Below, one piece after another: positions 22,661 to 32,331 of a stretch of 64,000 nt of DNA. The first letter of the stretch is position 1, and every line of letters begins with the position of its first letter. Where the stretch lies: contig CM073592.1 in NCBI GenBank assembly GCA_037074705.1, positions 57,897,129 to 57,961,128 on the forward strand. The letters are read 5' to 3'. The stretch comes from Zhengitettix transpicula (taxonomy: Eukaryota > Arthropoda > Insecta > Orthoptera > Tetrigidae). The position numbers were made by a program, and so were the translations under genes. The notes under the pieces were generated by a model. It was not told the DNA's origin and made no database searches. It saw only the letters and a program-made list of their open reading frames with translations.

Positions 22661-24810
22661 TATTTGATAATGATTTTCAAAACAAATATATTAATATTAA
22701 CATTATAGCGCAGATGTAAACTAAATTAAACACATGGCTCACATGATCTGAAACAGCAATGTAAAAATTATATTTATTCATAATCAAATATATTAATTAA
22801 ACGTTAGTAGTTAAAGGATTTTTTTAAGTCTGCTTATATGAAATAGATAATGTAGTTTTCTGACCAATTATAGACAATATTTATTTATTGAATTAAAAAA
22901 ACGTTTCTGTACGTCATCAAGTCTTTCCAAAATATACTAAATGTTAAAAAAAACTATTTTGACATGATATTAATAAAACAACACAAAATTTATAAGTTGG
23001 ACTGTGACCGCACTACTGTGTAGCTTGTGAATAAGTGCCTCGGAAAACTTATAAATGAAGGTAATAAATGAAGGTACAAACACGTACCTATTAGTAGTTA
23101 AAATTTTATTTCTTAAATTTTCATTTCTAAACCTTTTTATCTTAAGAGTTTTGTTAAAATTTTAAGCATGTATTTGCCAAATCACATATTTACAGTTTCG
23201 ATTTTAGTAATCTTATTAATCCTTAGTTAAGTAATTGATAGCATGCATGAAAAGTTAAAGCCTCCTTTTTATTTTTACAATTGGCAACGACGTCAAGCTT
23301 ATATACACGGGTCGTTACGTTTACTTTGGCTGCTAAAGACAACAAAATATTGCAGCAGAACGCTGTTGTATGGACATTACAGAAGTCTAGATGCCGTTGA
23401 GGTCTATAATGTATTTTCAGAACGGCAACTGCAGTCAAGCTCTGTCGTAATTGCTCTTCGCTGCCAAACGAGCTTCTTGGAATGTGCTCTTCACGAAGCT
23501 ATTAGAAGATTCACCGAAGCAGAAGGAACAGCTTCCTCGTTCAGTGACATTTCTCCAAGTTTCAACTTTTTATGATGTACTTAAATCCAGGAAGCAATAG
23601 CATACACGAGCAAAAAAAGTACGGTTATTGTATCACTGCTTTCAATATATGATTGAAGTCTGTGCTGGGTGGATCGAGCAATTTTAGTGCAGTATGTATA
23701 AGCATAAATCAGAGTGAAGAGCAGCTTATTCAGGCTAAAGATAACAGAGAATCGTTGCTAACATATATAATTGGCGCATGAAAACCTAATATTCCAATGA
23801 GATTTTTGTATTGTATTTTCATGTTTCACTGTTAATTTTGTTAAAAGTTTGTGAGTTTAAATGAAACTGGTCCATTGTAACTGAAAAATCAGAAACCAAG
23901 CAAGCGAGGCGATTTAAAATTTACTGTCATGAGCTGTTAGTTATTCGCTGTTTCATCCATTTGGATCATTCTTTGTTTACGTCTCCTTTCCTCTGAATTT
24001 CCATCTCTCCTAATGGAGTTGGATTATAATTAGGAGGTTAAGTAGAAAATGGAAGTATATCACGAAAAGAAAACAATTCCGTCTGTTATTGTTAATTTTA
24101 GTTCGGATATCAAACATTGTCCGACTTTTCCGCAGCCAACATCTGCGCGATCTACATCTAATTTACTACTACTTCGAACGATCCTCTGTGGTGCCAGACT
24201 CTAAGGTGGGGTTGATAACACGAGCTCGCTTTCAATCTCTAGCAAACAATATCTATCTCACAAAAGCATTTCGTATCGTATAAATCAGCCCAGAGGTGTC
24301 GCCCAACTTTCACACTGGCACCGCGTTGAATTTGTATGTAAATATATGGGTTTGTATGCTTCGGATAGTTTACATGTTACCTTATAGTTCGATGTTGGAG
24401 TCCTGTACATTATTAACAGAGATCATGCAGTGAATCGTAGTCCTTGATTCTGATTCGAAGAACTCGTTACCTGGCAACATTCTGCACTGGCAATCAACTG
24501 CTTCATTTCTTAAGAAAATTCGGAACTCTGCTTCACAAATTGTCCTAGAATATTGACAAGTTGGTGCAACTAAATTATCCCTTTTATTTTTTCCTTTAAC
24601 TGAACTTAAGTAGTAACATAGATAATACTAAATACGAGTTTCGACATCTCTCACATTCGAACGCAGCTCATTTATAATATTATGGATGTGGATTTTGAAA
24701 CCGTATGTATACATTAAATATTAAAAATTTTACTATAAATATTTGACAAAGAACGAAGTACGCAGCGTAATTTTTTAGTTGGTACGACAAGGCGTTTAAT
24801 TTTTTATACA
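22661..24810. other. Non-coding stretch, no gene recognised
   Basis: Mostly A+T-rich. A 110-codon open frame on the plus strand (23243-23575) with more balanced composition shows no known domain, and part of it is mirrored by an antisense frame. No repeat family was recognised. Confidence 0.5.
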
Positions 24811-24825
24811 TGAAATTATATCTCA

Positions 24826-24870
<45 letters not shown>

Positions 24871-24916
24871 GTGTGTGTATATTTATATATATATATATGA
24901 TTGAGATATAATTTCA
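24811..24916. repeat. Palindromic MITE-like element around an (AT)n run
   Basis: TGAAATTATATCTCAATCAT (24811-24830) is the exact reverse complement of 24897-24916. The interior is an AT-dinucleotide run with a short GTGTGTGTAT break (24869-24878), so the whole 106 bp can fold into one long hairpin. This could be a miniature inverted-repeat element whose centre became a microsatellite, or a palindrome produced by AT-repeat instability. No clear TSD was found. Confidence 0.75.
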
Positions 24917-26394
24917 CTGACATCAAGACATACAATGAATTTTATATTACTTTTTTATTAAATATATTACTCCATAAAGAAATGTCCGAATCTTTAACAA
25001 ATTATGAAGCAGAATTAGTACCAGATTACTCCATAAATTATAATTCTGCTTTTGGGGAGTCTTGGCCTTTTTTCATCTGTTTCATGCACTATACCTATAA
25101 ACTGATGTATTTATACTCAAGAAATTGTACGTTAAACAATTTCCTGCTTTTTTCTGTATATCAATAAGTATTCAACATTAGAAGAATTTCTTCCACAGTT
25201 ATTCTATCATTTATTATACACATTTTTTTCTGTGTTAGTATTTCACTCAAATTAAGGTTTGAATAGATACAATTGCAACTCGACCGACGAACGATTTTCC
25301 ATCGCCCCCTTTAATGTTTACAGTTTATTTACATGTATAATCAGGTATTTATTTTCGGATCTAAGCACTTCTCTGCAGAGAGCGTTCCGGCTCTCCTGTA
25401 TACTTGAATAAACTTTAATTTTATTCTGAATTGCCCATCGCCTTGAATCTAAAATTCATTCGCACGCTTTCGCCTTTGTTCTCTACTACACCATGAGCTT
25501 TGGAACTTTTTGCTCCCCCAATTGTATTCTACTCTTTTTATAAGTTCCAAGTGCGTGGCGCCAAGTCACAGTTTCTCACTTTATGAGCTGAATTTCCTTT
25601 AGTTATGGACATTCATTAATTCCTGGCGCGTTTGCTTTCATGGCGGGGCCTTTGTTGTTTCTTGGAAAACATTTCTATTGTTAAGATATATTAACTACAG
25701 AGGCATTTACATTTTCCTCTCTTGGAATTAAACTATTAAATGACCAACGGAGACAAGCAATATTTCAAAGGGCAAATGGACTTTATCTGTCCATCAGTCA
25801 TCCCTAGCCCGTTTATTTTTCCATAAATAAACAAAGACACAAAAATTCTAATAGTTCGATACATTGTGGTATTTTAATCGGAGGTTTTGAACCAGGTAGT
25901 CAATAAAAACCGTGAAAAATAATTTAAATACATTTTATAATGAGGTATTTAAGACGTTTTGACAATTTGTAATATCAATTAGCATTTTTATCACTTCTAC
26001 AGCTGTATAACATTAGTTATGCGACGTTATACAAAGATGAGCTCGTTTTAAACATTTTTGTACCTCATAATTATTAATATAAATTTTCGTTTATTGAAAA
26101 ACAACCATTTGTTCATGTTTTATTTATTTACTTAGTGATAAACATGATATAATTTATTTTTTTAGAAAGGGGAAACGTAAATTTATTATTAATACAAATT
26201 GAGTTCAAGTTTTACGGTTAATTTTTTTTCCATTCCTCTCGAAGTATCTTTAAAACATCAGTAGTCCATACGTTTCACATGGAAGTCGTTTTATCTTATA
26301 AAAATTGTTATTGGAATGGTCACAAATTAAATTATCTCAATATGTTTTATTTTGTCTATCTTATGAAGATCTACTTATTTTCTGTGTTAAATCT
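24917..26394. other. Non-coding stretch, no gene recognised
   Basis: No gene or repeat recognised. An 88-codon open frame starting at the palindrome (24901-25167) has no known domain. Confidence 0.5.
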
Positions 26395-27517
26395 TCATAT
26401 GTCAGGGGTCGCCAAATGGTAGCTCGCGAGCGTGTTTGTGGTTTCTCGTGAAAAGCTAGAAGACAAAAGAGAGAATACGAAATCCCTGAATTGTTCAGTT
26501 ATCAAAGTCATTAATTTTGTTTTTCGTCTGTATAAAAGTGTTTATTACATGACTTGGTAACAACAAAACACTACTGTGAATGTATTAAATTTCAAATTAC
26601 TGGGGAAGAAAAATGAGTTAGTCTAAATGATAACAGACATTCCCTGAATTGGAGCTTTAGGAGACAAACTTAACAAGCGGAGAAGTCAATCGTTTTTTTT
26701 TCTTGTCTTCAAGAAGCATCTTGACAACTACAAATGTTTATAATAATTTTCGACCAGAATGATGCTACAAGTTACATCCGTTTTAAGTGAAAAATTTCAT
26801 CACCGCTTTAAGGACAAGAAATTGAACTCCTCGCACAATTTACTGCATTACCTTCGTAGCAATTGAATGCAGAAGAATTTTCTACCTGTGAGACTGAAAA
26901 TTTTAACAAATACAAATCAGTATTCGTACTAAAATTAATAGATTAACGAAATTATTTAACTCTAAAATCAATTCCGAAAGACTAAATATGGCAACTTCAA
27001 CCAAAATAAAAATATTCATCGTTTCACCATGTGGCACTGAGATGAAAGGCATGATTCAGCTCAATCTACCTGTGTGAATCTGCTTTTTTGAACATGAATT
27101 TGATAAAAACAAAAAAATACAGACACACAGTGACTGTCAATCACCTCGATAATTGCGCCTGAATGGCAGTGACCACCTTCTCACCAGACATAGACAAACT
27201 CGTTGCAGAGAAGGCCAGTGATGCATCCAATTGAATTGAAATTTTTCTTCTCATACTGTTGTGAATTTAATTTTAGAATTTCTACAATTTAAAATATTAA
27301 TTAGGATACATAGGTAGAAAGTTTATAATAATTTAATAGATATATTTAATTAGTGATTGTAACATATATTATAAAATAAAAATTTGTAAATTTTAAAATA
27401 TTTATTTTTTAAAATATTAAATTTTGAGACAGTGTGGGAGTAGGGAGCTTTCCAAGCACTTTATAAATGCGTAAGTAGCTTCCGTCATTAGGGAGATTAG
27501 CAACCTTTATCATATGT
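26395..27517 (+). mobile_element. hAT-type DNA transposon, complete but decayed
   Basis: The element spans 26403-27509 and is flanked by an exact 8-bp duplication, TCATATGT, at 26395-26402 and 27510-27517, the hallmark length for hAT. The left end is CAGGGGTCGCCAAAT. The right end, GATTAGCAACCTTTA, is the decayed complement of a consensus hAT end: every difference from GGTTGGCGACCCCTG is a transition. The subterminal word TAGCTCGCGAGC at the left has a decayed partner, GTAGCTTCC, at the right. The interior (about 26630-27240) holds a broken transposase. At about 1.1 kb it is shorter than autonomous hATs (typically 2.5-4 kb), so the N-terminal coding part has been deleted. Confidence 0.9.
26630..27240 (+). 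pseudogene. hAT transposase remnant, C-terminal dimerisation region
   Basis: The clearest part, about 27075-27236, reads CESAFLNMNLIKTKKYRHTV, then HLDNC and, after a stop, MAVTTFSPDIDKLVAEK. This is the order C-E-x-x-F-S-x-M-N-x-I-K-x-K-Y-R, then H-L-x-x-x-L-R-x-A-x-T, then P-x-x-x-x-L-V that is typical of the hAT C-terminal dimerisation (hATC) domain in ZBED5/GTF2IRD2-like transposases. Upstream (about 26775-26870), SEKFHHRFKDKK resembles the segment that precedes it in these proteins. Frameshifts and stops separate the pieces, so no functional protein can be made. The transposase is in the same orientation as the element's left-to-right reading. Confidence 0.8.
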
Positions 27518-29267
27518 AATACAAAAACGTCATCTATTTATATGATGGGCGTAAACGAAGATGATACAGTCAACGTTGATAATAAATTAATAAAAATCTC
27601 TATCTTTCAGAGTAAAAATATTGTCCTAATTCTACATCGAGTAAAATAATTACGGTCAAACAAACTGTTAGATTATAATAGACAAAACAAAAAAATACAA
27701 GTGCTATCTGTGTACTTTCACGGCAACTAGATATAATTTTAAGTTTGATAAGTGGTGCATATTATTATTCGTGGTCGAAAGAAACTCCCTTGCATAGTTT
27801 GAAATACGGGATAGGGCTAAGCTCGAAATTTATGAGGTCCCAATGGCTTGTTGTCACTTTGCAGCAATGTTAAGGCGTACAGTCACGTGTATTGCGAATA
27901 GTGGTCGGTTGAGCCCAGACGTCTTCGGCGTAACTTCTTATTTTCCCCGAGCTAAAGGTTACAGCCCCCTGAGGTATCTTCTGGCTGACTAGTAGCTCAA
28001 TATGGCTACGGAAAACGCCCACTCGACACCGTCGGTAAATTTGCTTTCTTACGCTGTTCTACCTCTGAAATCTCCTAAAGTTCCTAAACTTTTTGCGTGC
28101 AAATAATCAGCATACGTACCGCTACGAAATTATTTAAACAACCCTTCCTTTAAGTCACCTCAATATCTCGTAACCATTTCATCTACATTTGCAGGAATAT
28201 TCAATCATTCGAAATCCTCAATCGTTATATGATGCACTGAATTACAAAAAAAATTACTTGCAAGTGATTACGTCTATTCCTGCTTTTTGTGTTGAATAAA
28301 TAATAAACAAATGTGAACATGTTGACATTAATATGTTCTACTTTGCATACTGATTGGAATCGGTATTTTTTCTTCAACGCGTTATTTGTGACTCATTGTA
28401 CCAGTTTTAAGTTTTCTGCAAAGCTAACCAAATCTCAGACTCAGCAATTAAAATCATATTTTGATAAGTTCACCACGTAGTCTCAAGATGGAGAATGACA
28501 GTTTTATATTGCTAAAACCCTTATTACGGCTCGTTATAACTACTATATAAAATGAAAAAATGAAAAAAGGTAATCATGACAGACATATGAAATTATTTGT
28601 CATCGATTTCTAATTCTCTAATGTGTTAAGCGTTAAGTTAAAATAAAATAAATTAAATATAAGAAAATAAAAATGCTACTTTATTTATGGCTAATGGAGA
28701 GTGAAGTCGTATAAATCGGAACTTCTTAAGTTGTGTTGTGAACATAAAGCAAATATTCGAAAGGTCAAGTAGATTTTGAATAATCTTGACTCCAAACTGA
28801 ACGAGTATAGGGGTTTCATATTCTACTACCACATCAATGTTGTTAGTATGGTGCTCCGGTGCAACAAGATGCTCTTAGTGGTTATTCTCTGATTTTTGGA
28901 GTATTCTGTACCAGCACTCGATGCCCCTTCAATAACACACACGCCGGTTCAAATTACACCTCAGGTGCATGAGCAACGAATAAAATAACAATTAATTCTC
29001 ATGAAAAATAAATCTTCAAAGAGCTATAATTAATAAATTAATTAATATATAAATCATATATAATAGTATCAATAAAAATATTATGTATTTTATTCCCATA
29101 AAAGGATTAAAATTAAATTTATCCAACATAAAATCAATATTATTATTTTTGCTATAAAAAATTTCAATAATTAGAAACTAATAGTTCATTCTACCTATTT
29201 ACCCCCACTGAATTAATAATCCTAGTGTATGTATAAATACAATACAATTGCTTTCCAAAAAACCATT
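27518..29267. other. Non-coding stretch, no gene recognised
   Basis: No recognised gene or mobile element. The composition is mostly A+T-rich with a somewhat more balanced part at about 27770-28110. Confidence 0.5.
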
Positions 29268-29490
29268 ATTGTTAAAATTAACCTTTAATCCTGTCAATAT
29301 ACAAAATTTCATAGATATAATATATCCATTCCTTATAATTATTTAACAGAATCTTTCGTCGTTTACCTTCGACAAGGGCCTTCAGCCTCAAAGCATATGT
29401 CCAAAAAATCTGTTAGAAAATCATAACGAATGGATATATTATATCTATGAAATTTTATATATTGACAGGAATAAAGGTTATTTTAACATT
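29268..29490. repeat. Foldback (MITE-like) element with about 65-bp arms
   Basis: Left arm 29268-29337 and right arm 29421-29490 are inverted copies with only a handful of mismatches. They share, exactly, the 20-base run from AAAATTTCATAGATATAATA and then TATCCATTC, as well as CCTGTCAATATA. The 83-bp spacer is more balanced in composition and contains TTAACAGA/TCTGTTAG near its edges, which extends the pairing. A non-autonomous DNA element is the likely origin. No diagnostic TSD was found. Confidence 0.8.
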
Positions 29491-29596
29491 AAATTTTCAC
29501 TTGTATTAAATTGGATATAAAAACTCTTTAATGTTATCAAGAACTCTGTTAAAAATTATTCCCGTATATTTTTTTGACTTTTTTTGGGAGAGTATA

Positions 29597-29669
29597 GATA
29601 GGCTATGTGTAGGGTAATCCATATAGTGGCAACTCCCCTCTTATAGCATAGGAAAGGGATTTGAAAAGC
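29597..29669 (-). mobile_element. REP-A copy 7, 3' fragment with alternative tail
   Basis: Minus-strand REP-A 3' end of the second type, carrying TAGGCTATGTGTAGGGTAAT where type 1 copies have GGCAACAGGCTACATGAGGG. It continues through CTCCCCTCTTATAGCATAGG and stops at GGGATTTGAAAAG, exactly where copy 8 begins. The remainder of this copy is not found on the far side of copies 8 and 9. Confidence 0.8.
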
Positions 29670-30164
29670 TTTTTTTTTGGCAACAGGCTACATAAGGGTA
29701 ATCCACGTTGGGAAACTCCCCTTTAATAGCATAGGAAGGGGGGATGCGGAAGAGTAGAGGAAGATAGCCAAGGGTTACTAGGGCCCCAGGGCTATATTTT
29801 AAGGATCCTACCCGGCATTCGCCTAAAGAAATGCAGGAAAACCCTAGAAAAACCTGCACCAGGTAGGTCGGGAATTGGGTACTCGACCCACGCCCTTCCG
29901 ATAGCGGGAGAGTAGTTTGCTCTGTGGGGACGCAGCATTGCCTTCTCCGTGCCTCGACCAGTTTAGGAGGCAGCTGACCGACTATTCCAATGGGAATAGC
30001 GGACAACTCTTACCGTATGCCCAAGGTCTGTGACCCCGGAACAGGCCGAGGTTCCTCGGGATATGGGAACCTTAGTTCAAAATAACCAGAGAGATGTGAA
30101 GGCATCCCGCCAGAGCTCTCTGGGAAGGTTTACCTGCGAGAGAATTCTCTCGCAGGCTTCCCAT
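29670..30164 (-). mobile_element. REP-A copy 8, near-complete, inserted beside copy 7
   Basis: Near-complete minus-strand copy. The T-run at 29670-29678 is its A-tail, and the body runs to a hairpin head at 30133-30156. Its upstream segment (about 30085-30130) is the second 5' type (GAGAGATGTGAAGGCATCCC, GAGCTCTC), shared with copy 11 and not with copies 1, 6 and 12. It is flanked by TTTGAAAAGCT (29660-29670) and TTTGAAAGACT (30165-30175), which match at 9 of 11 positions and may be an old TSD. A 121-codon minus-strand open frame spans it (29641-30006) but is repeat-derived. Confidence 0.85.
30133..30156. repeat. Perfect 24-bp palindrome at REP-A head
   Basis: CCTGCGAGAGAA and TTCTCTCGCAGG meet without a loop, forming a perfect palindrome. 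In other copies the same arms occur twice with short loops, so this copy has lost one hairpin. Confidence 0.95.
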
Positions 30165-30497
30165 TTTGAAAGACTTTTTTTTTTTTTAGGGCAACAGGCT
30201 ACATGAGGGTGATCCACATTGGGCAACTCCCCTTTAATAGCATAGGAAGGGATTTGAAAGGGGGGATGCGGAAGGGTAGAGGAAGGTAGCCAAGGGTTAA
30301 CTAGGGCCCCCGGGCTATGGTTTAAGGATCCTACCCGGCATTCGCCTAAAGAAATGCAGGGAAAACCCTAGAAAAACCTGCATCGGGTAGGTCGGGCATT
30401 GGGTACTTGTCCCACGCCCTTCCGATAGCGGGAGAGGAGTTTGCTGTGGGGACGTAGCTTACCCCTCGCCATGCCTTTTTTTTTTGTTTGAAAGACT
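30165..30497 (-). mobile_element. REP-A copy 9, short form with exact 11-bp TSD
   Basis: A short, well-preserved copy (30176-30486) flanked by an exact duplication, TTTGAAAGACT, at 30165-30175 and 30487-30497. The T-run next to the left duplication is its A-tail. Its 5' end lies near GGCATGGCGAGGGG (minus strand). It lacks the hairpin head and upstream modules and ends at almost the same point as copy 13, so a short subfamily with its own start is possible. A second T-run at 30476-30485 adjoins the 5' end, which is unusual. Confidence 0.88.
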
Positions 30498-30734
30498 CTT
30501 ATGTATATTATTTTTATTTAATTCATTAAATGTATTCATCTACGAGTTGGTACTAAATCTATCATAATTATTCATCACATATACCATTAATGCGAAAATT
30601 AATTGACTATAGAGAGAATTAATACTAATATCTTGATTAGCACTCTGCATGAAGTCTTAGAAGTTTCCTGACACGTGATCCTATTTATACTATTTTCGAC
30701 TATAAAGACTAGAAAATACGCAATATATGTATAT

Positions 30735-31735
30735 TAGTTTTGCAGTTTTTCTTTCACTGTAATTTAACATAAGTTTGGCATATTATATTGCTGAGTTTAT
30801 TTATTAATATATTGACATTCTTTCCAATTATCTTTAGTATCTAGTGAAAGGTCTAGGAATTTTGTACTTAATACTTCACTAATCATATAAATTTCTAAAG
30901 TTATTTGTTTAAATGTAGAATTTATTTTGTGAAGTATCAGAGTTTTCTTATTATAGCTCAGAGCTAAAACATTTTTATATATTCTCAGGTTATTAGTGAC
31001 TCATTCTGGGTACTCATTTTTGCCTTGGGTCTAAGTGATGAGAGTTTCTCTCATGCACTCAAACATCCATGCCCTCGCCGGGATTCGAACCCGGGACCTC
31101 CGTGTTGCGAGGCTAAAACATTTTGTTTAACAGTTATTAGCAGTTTATTCCATAGTATCTCTATTGGTTTTTATTATTAGGCTTGTATCATTTGCAAGGA
31201 TAGTAACGTTAGAGTTTACATTCATTAGTTTTGGTACGTCATTTATATGTATTAAGACTAATAACAGACCTAAAATATAACTCCGTGGAACTTCAGCAGT
31301 TATATTTACCCAGTCTTAACTAAATGGTGAATTTAGTATTATTACTCTTTGCTTCCTGTCTGAAATATAAAAATTAGGTCATGAATGAGACAATTTTTGT
31401 AAGTGTATAAAATTTCTAGTAGGATATCGTGAACGGTTGTCAAATTCTTTAGAGAGATCAAAAAGTATTCCCGATGGTTATCGTTTATTACAAAATTCCT
31501 CTAATATTTGTTAAATGAAGGACTATATGGATTTTTCTGTTAAACCGTTTAAAAAAGCAAAATGGAGCTTCTGAAATAAATTTCTTTTTAAATAATAAAT
31601 TACACTATTTTACATTACTCTCTCAATTAATTTTGAGAACAAAGGACTGACAATGAGCAATAGTTATTAACATCGTGTGAACTGCATTTCTTAAATAGCG
31701 TAATCACAATTGCACATTTTAACACATAAGGATAG
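30735..31735 (-). pseudogene. LINE (CR1/Jockey-like) reverse-transcriptase remnant
   Basis: Minus-strand fragments line up in the order of a non-LTR reverse transcriptase. About 31640-31720: L-F-K-K-C-S-S-H-D-V-N-N-Y then S-V-L, the fingers motif normally K-G-x-x-x-D-x-x-N-Y-R-P-I-S-L-L. 31439-31471: GILFDLSKEFD, catalytic motif A. About 31228-31290: EVPRSYILGLLLVLIHINDV, motif B. About 31181-31205: LANDTS in place of F-A-D-D-T-S, so one catalytic aspartate is lost. About 30805-30862: KFLDLSLDTKDNWKE, the thumb region K-F-L-G-V-x-x-D. Stops and frameshifts break it throughout. The endonuclease domain and 3' end are not recognised. A SINE splits it at 30963-31124, and its 5' part is duplicated downstream. 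Confidence 0.85.
30963..31124 (-). mobile_element. tRNA-derived SINE nested in the LINE, exact 13-bp TSD
   Basis: The insert 30976-31111 is flanked by an exact duplication, GCTAAAACATTTT, at 30963-30975 and 31112-31124. On the minus strand it starts CCTCGCAACACGGAGGTC and contains GGTTCGAATCC (plus-strand 31081-31091), a consensus Pol III B box within a T-arm-like stem (CCCGGGTTCGAATCCCGG). The words GGGCATGGATGT and GGGTACCCAGAATGAGTCAC follow, of the kind found in arthropod SINE bodies. The A box and the first part of the tRNA region are missing, so the copy is 5'-truncated and probably not transcribable on its own. Confidence 0.88.
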
Positions 31736-32328
31736 TGAAAAAACACAAAACATTATACACATAACGACCAGGTAAATGAAATAAACAATGTAAACATTAA
31801 TTTAAATACAAAATATCGTATCAGAAAAGTTAAACTGATGAAATAAAAATAATGTACCAATTACGCAGAAACCAAACTTCATTTGACGCATTGAATTAAT
31901 TTTCTATAAACCATACATTTTCACTCAAAATTTTTCTGTTAAACCGTTTAAAAAAGCAAAATGGAGCTTCTGAAATAAATTTCTTTTTAAATAATAAATT
32001 ACACTATTTTACATTACTCTCTCAATTAATTTTGAGAACAAAGGACTGACAATGAGCAATAGTTATTAACATCGTGTGAACTGCATTTCTTAAATAGCGT
32101 AATCACAATTGCACATTTTAACACATAAGGATAGTGAAAAAACACAAAACATTATACACATAACGACCAGGTAAATGAAATAAACAATGTAAACATTAAT
32201 TTAAATACAAAATATCGTATCAGAAAAGTTAAACTGATGAAATAAAAATAATGTACCAATTACGCAGAAACCAAACTTCATTTGACGCATTGAATTAATT
32301 TTCTATAAACCATACATTTTCACTCAAA
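31531..32328. repeat. Two tandem copies of a 399-bp unit, identical by eye
   Basis: 31531-31929 is repeated at 31930-32328 with no difference that I can see. Identity continues 3 bp past the second copy (to 32331) and stops abruptly on both sides. The unit contains the 5' part of the LINE reverse-transcriptase remnant (fingers region) plus about 200 bp of flanking DNA, so the second copy carries a duplicated pseudogene fragment at about 31930-32130. Complete identity inside otherwise decayed sequence indicates a very recent duplication or an assembly artefact. Confidence 0.95.
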
Positions 32329-32331
32329 ATT

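Noticed and set aside
23243..23575. 110-codon plus-strand open frame
   Set aside because: No motif recognised, and an overlapping antisense frame exists. Not enough evidence to call an exon.
29641..30006. 121-codon minus-strand open frame
   Set aside because: It lies entirely within REP-A copies 7 and 8 and spans their junction, so it is repeat-derived.
31076..31111. Possible functional tRNA gene because of the perfect B box and T-arm
   Set aside because: The 5' half of a tRNA is missing and the segment lies inside a TSD-flanked insert, so it is a SINE fragment.
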